Positions 9,082-9,325 of a DNA stretch of 9,325 nucleotides are shown in pieces (the stretch's first letter is position 1; every line of letters starts with the position of its first letter). The notes under the pieces were generated by a model. That model had not been told where the DNA came from and did not search any database. It saw nothing but the letters and a program-made list of their open reading frames with translations. Source of the DNA: Alphaproteobacteria bacterium (GTDB lineage: Bacteria > Pseudomonadota > Alphaproteobacteria > UBA3830); the NCBI GenBank assembly GCA_025998735.1, contig BNWJ01000049.1, positions 1 to 9,325 of the forward strand. Direction: 5' to 3'. The position numbers and the translations under genes were made by a program.

Positions 9082-9121
9082 TTGTTTAAAATTTTTAACA
9101 AAAACACTTGGCAATTGCCAA
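9082..9121. promoter_or_regulatory. Two adjacent palindromes in the divergent intergenic region
   Basis: TTGGCAATTGCCAA (9108-9121) is a perfect 14-base palindrome. Seven bases to its left, TTGTTTAAAATTTTTAACAA (9082-9101) is an imperfect 20-base palindrome with one mismatched pair. They lie between the atp operon and the divergent small gene, upstream of the candidate atp promoter, so they could be protein-binding sites. Neither is followed by a T-run in a position that would make it a terminator. The rest of 8920-9169 is AT-rich without other recognisable structure. Confidence 0.35.
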
Positions 9122-9169
9122 AAAAATATGACATTACACAAAATAGGTTTTAAATAAAGGAGGAATACA

Positions 9170-9280
9170 GTGAATAAAACCATGTACATGATAAAGGTAG
9201 CTCTATGCGCATTGTCAATTGTGGCAATTGCGCCGTTGAAGGCTGTGGACCCCTTGCTCCCCCCTGAAATTATACTATAA
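9170..9280 (+). CDS. Short secreted ORF, possibly frameshifted at a C6 run
   Basis: A GTG at 9170 follows a near-perfect Shine-Dalgarno AAAGGAGG (9156-9163) six bases away. The product begins MNKTMYMIKVALCALSIVAI, a clear signal peptide with likely cleavage after APLKA (residue 25), and stops after 36 residues at TAA 9278-9280. Directly before the stop is a run of six C (9259-9264). Reading one C fewer opens the frame from there to the window end (LPLKLYYNIQVVNVEAWN...), with no stop in more than 20 codons. Three explanations are possible: a truncated pseudogene, a phase-variable or slippage-controlled gene, or a sequencing error in a longer exported protein. The gene is divergent from the atp operon. 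No family is recognised. Confidence 0.5.
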   Translation: MNKTMYMIKVALCALSIVAIAPLKAVDPLLPPEIIL

Positions 9281-9325
9281 TATTCAAGTGGTTAATGTGG
9301 AAGCATGGAATGCGAAGTATAATAT

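Noticed and set aside
9108..9121. Terminator formed by TTGGCAATTGCCAA
   Set aside because: On the plus strand it is followed by A residues and on the minus strand the T-run precedes it, so it fits neither direction as an intrinsic terminator.

Overview
The window suggests a host-associated or reduced-genome alphaproteobacterium. The reasons are a stand-alone F1 operon (atpH-A-G-D-C with no Fo genes beside it), an epsilon subunit cut down to its first domain, and palindromic repeats that invade both intergenic DNA and a protein-coding gene, as described for Rickettsia and Wolbachia. A Rickettsiales- or Holosporales-like origin is an inference; no lineage-specific marker is present.

Almost everything is read from the minus strand, so the order of transcription is right to left. 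From an AT-rich divergent region (about 8920-9169) run atpH (GTG start), atpA, atpG and atpD. They are tightly packed: atpH and atpA overlap by 11 bases, and gaps of 17 and 4 bases follow. A 264-base palindromic repeat (4236-4499) then separates atpD from atpC (TTG start, N-terminal domain only). After 31 bases come parA and parB (8-base overlap). A second repeat follows parB, then murJ (lipid II flippase), and finally the start of a secreted, probably MORN-type protein that runs off the left edge. On the plus strand at the right edge is a short secreted ORF that may be frameshifted at a run of six C.

Together the genes cover ATP synthesis (all five F1 subunits), chromosome segregation (ParA/ParB) and peptidoglycan precursor export (MurJ). 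Whether they share one transcript cannot be settled from sequence, but nothing resembling a strong intrinsic terminator interrupts atpH to murJ.

The most interesting signal is a family of palindromic repeats with three clear copies: 4236-4499 (complete, two inverted arms around a core), about 2146-2305 (arm plus core, supplying the last codons of parB) and about 1694-1808 (one arm, in frame inside murJ, adding about 32 residues to a cytoplasmic loop). The ends of the elements carry small hairpins whose stem sequences differ but stay paired. A matching hairpin sits directly after the murJ stop codon. This looks like a Rickettsia-palindromic-element type of system in which inserted DNA is tolerated inside an essential membrane protein.
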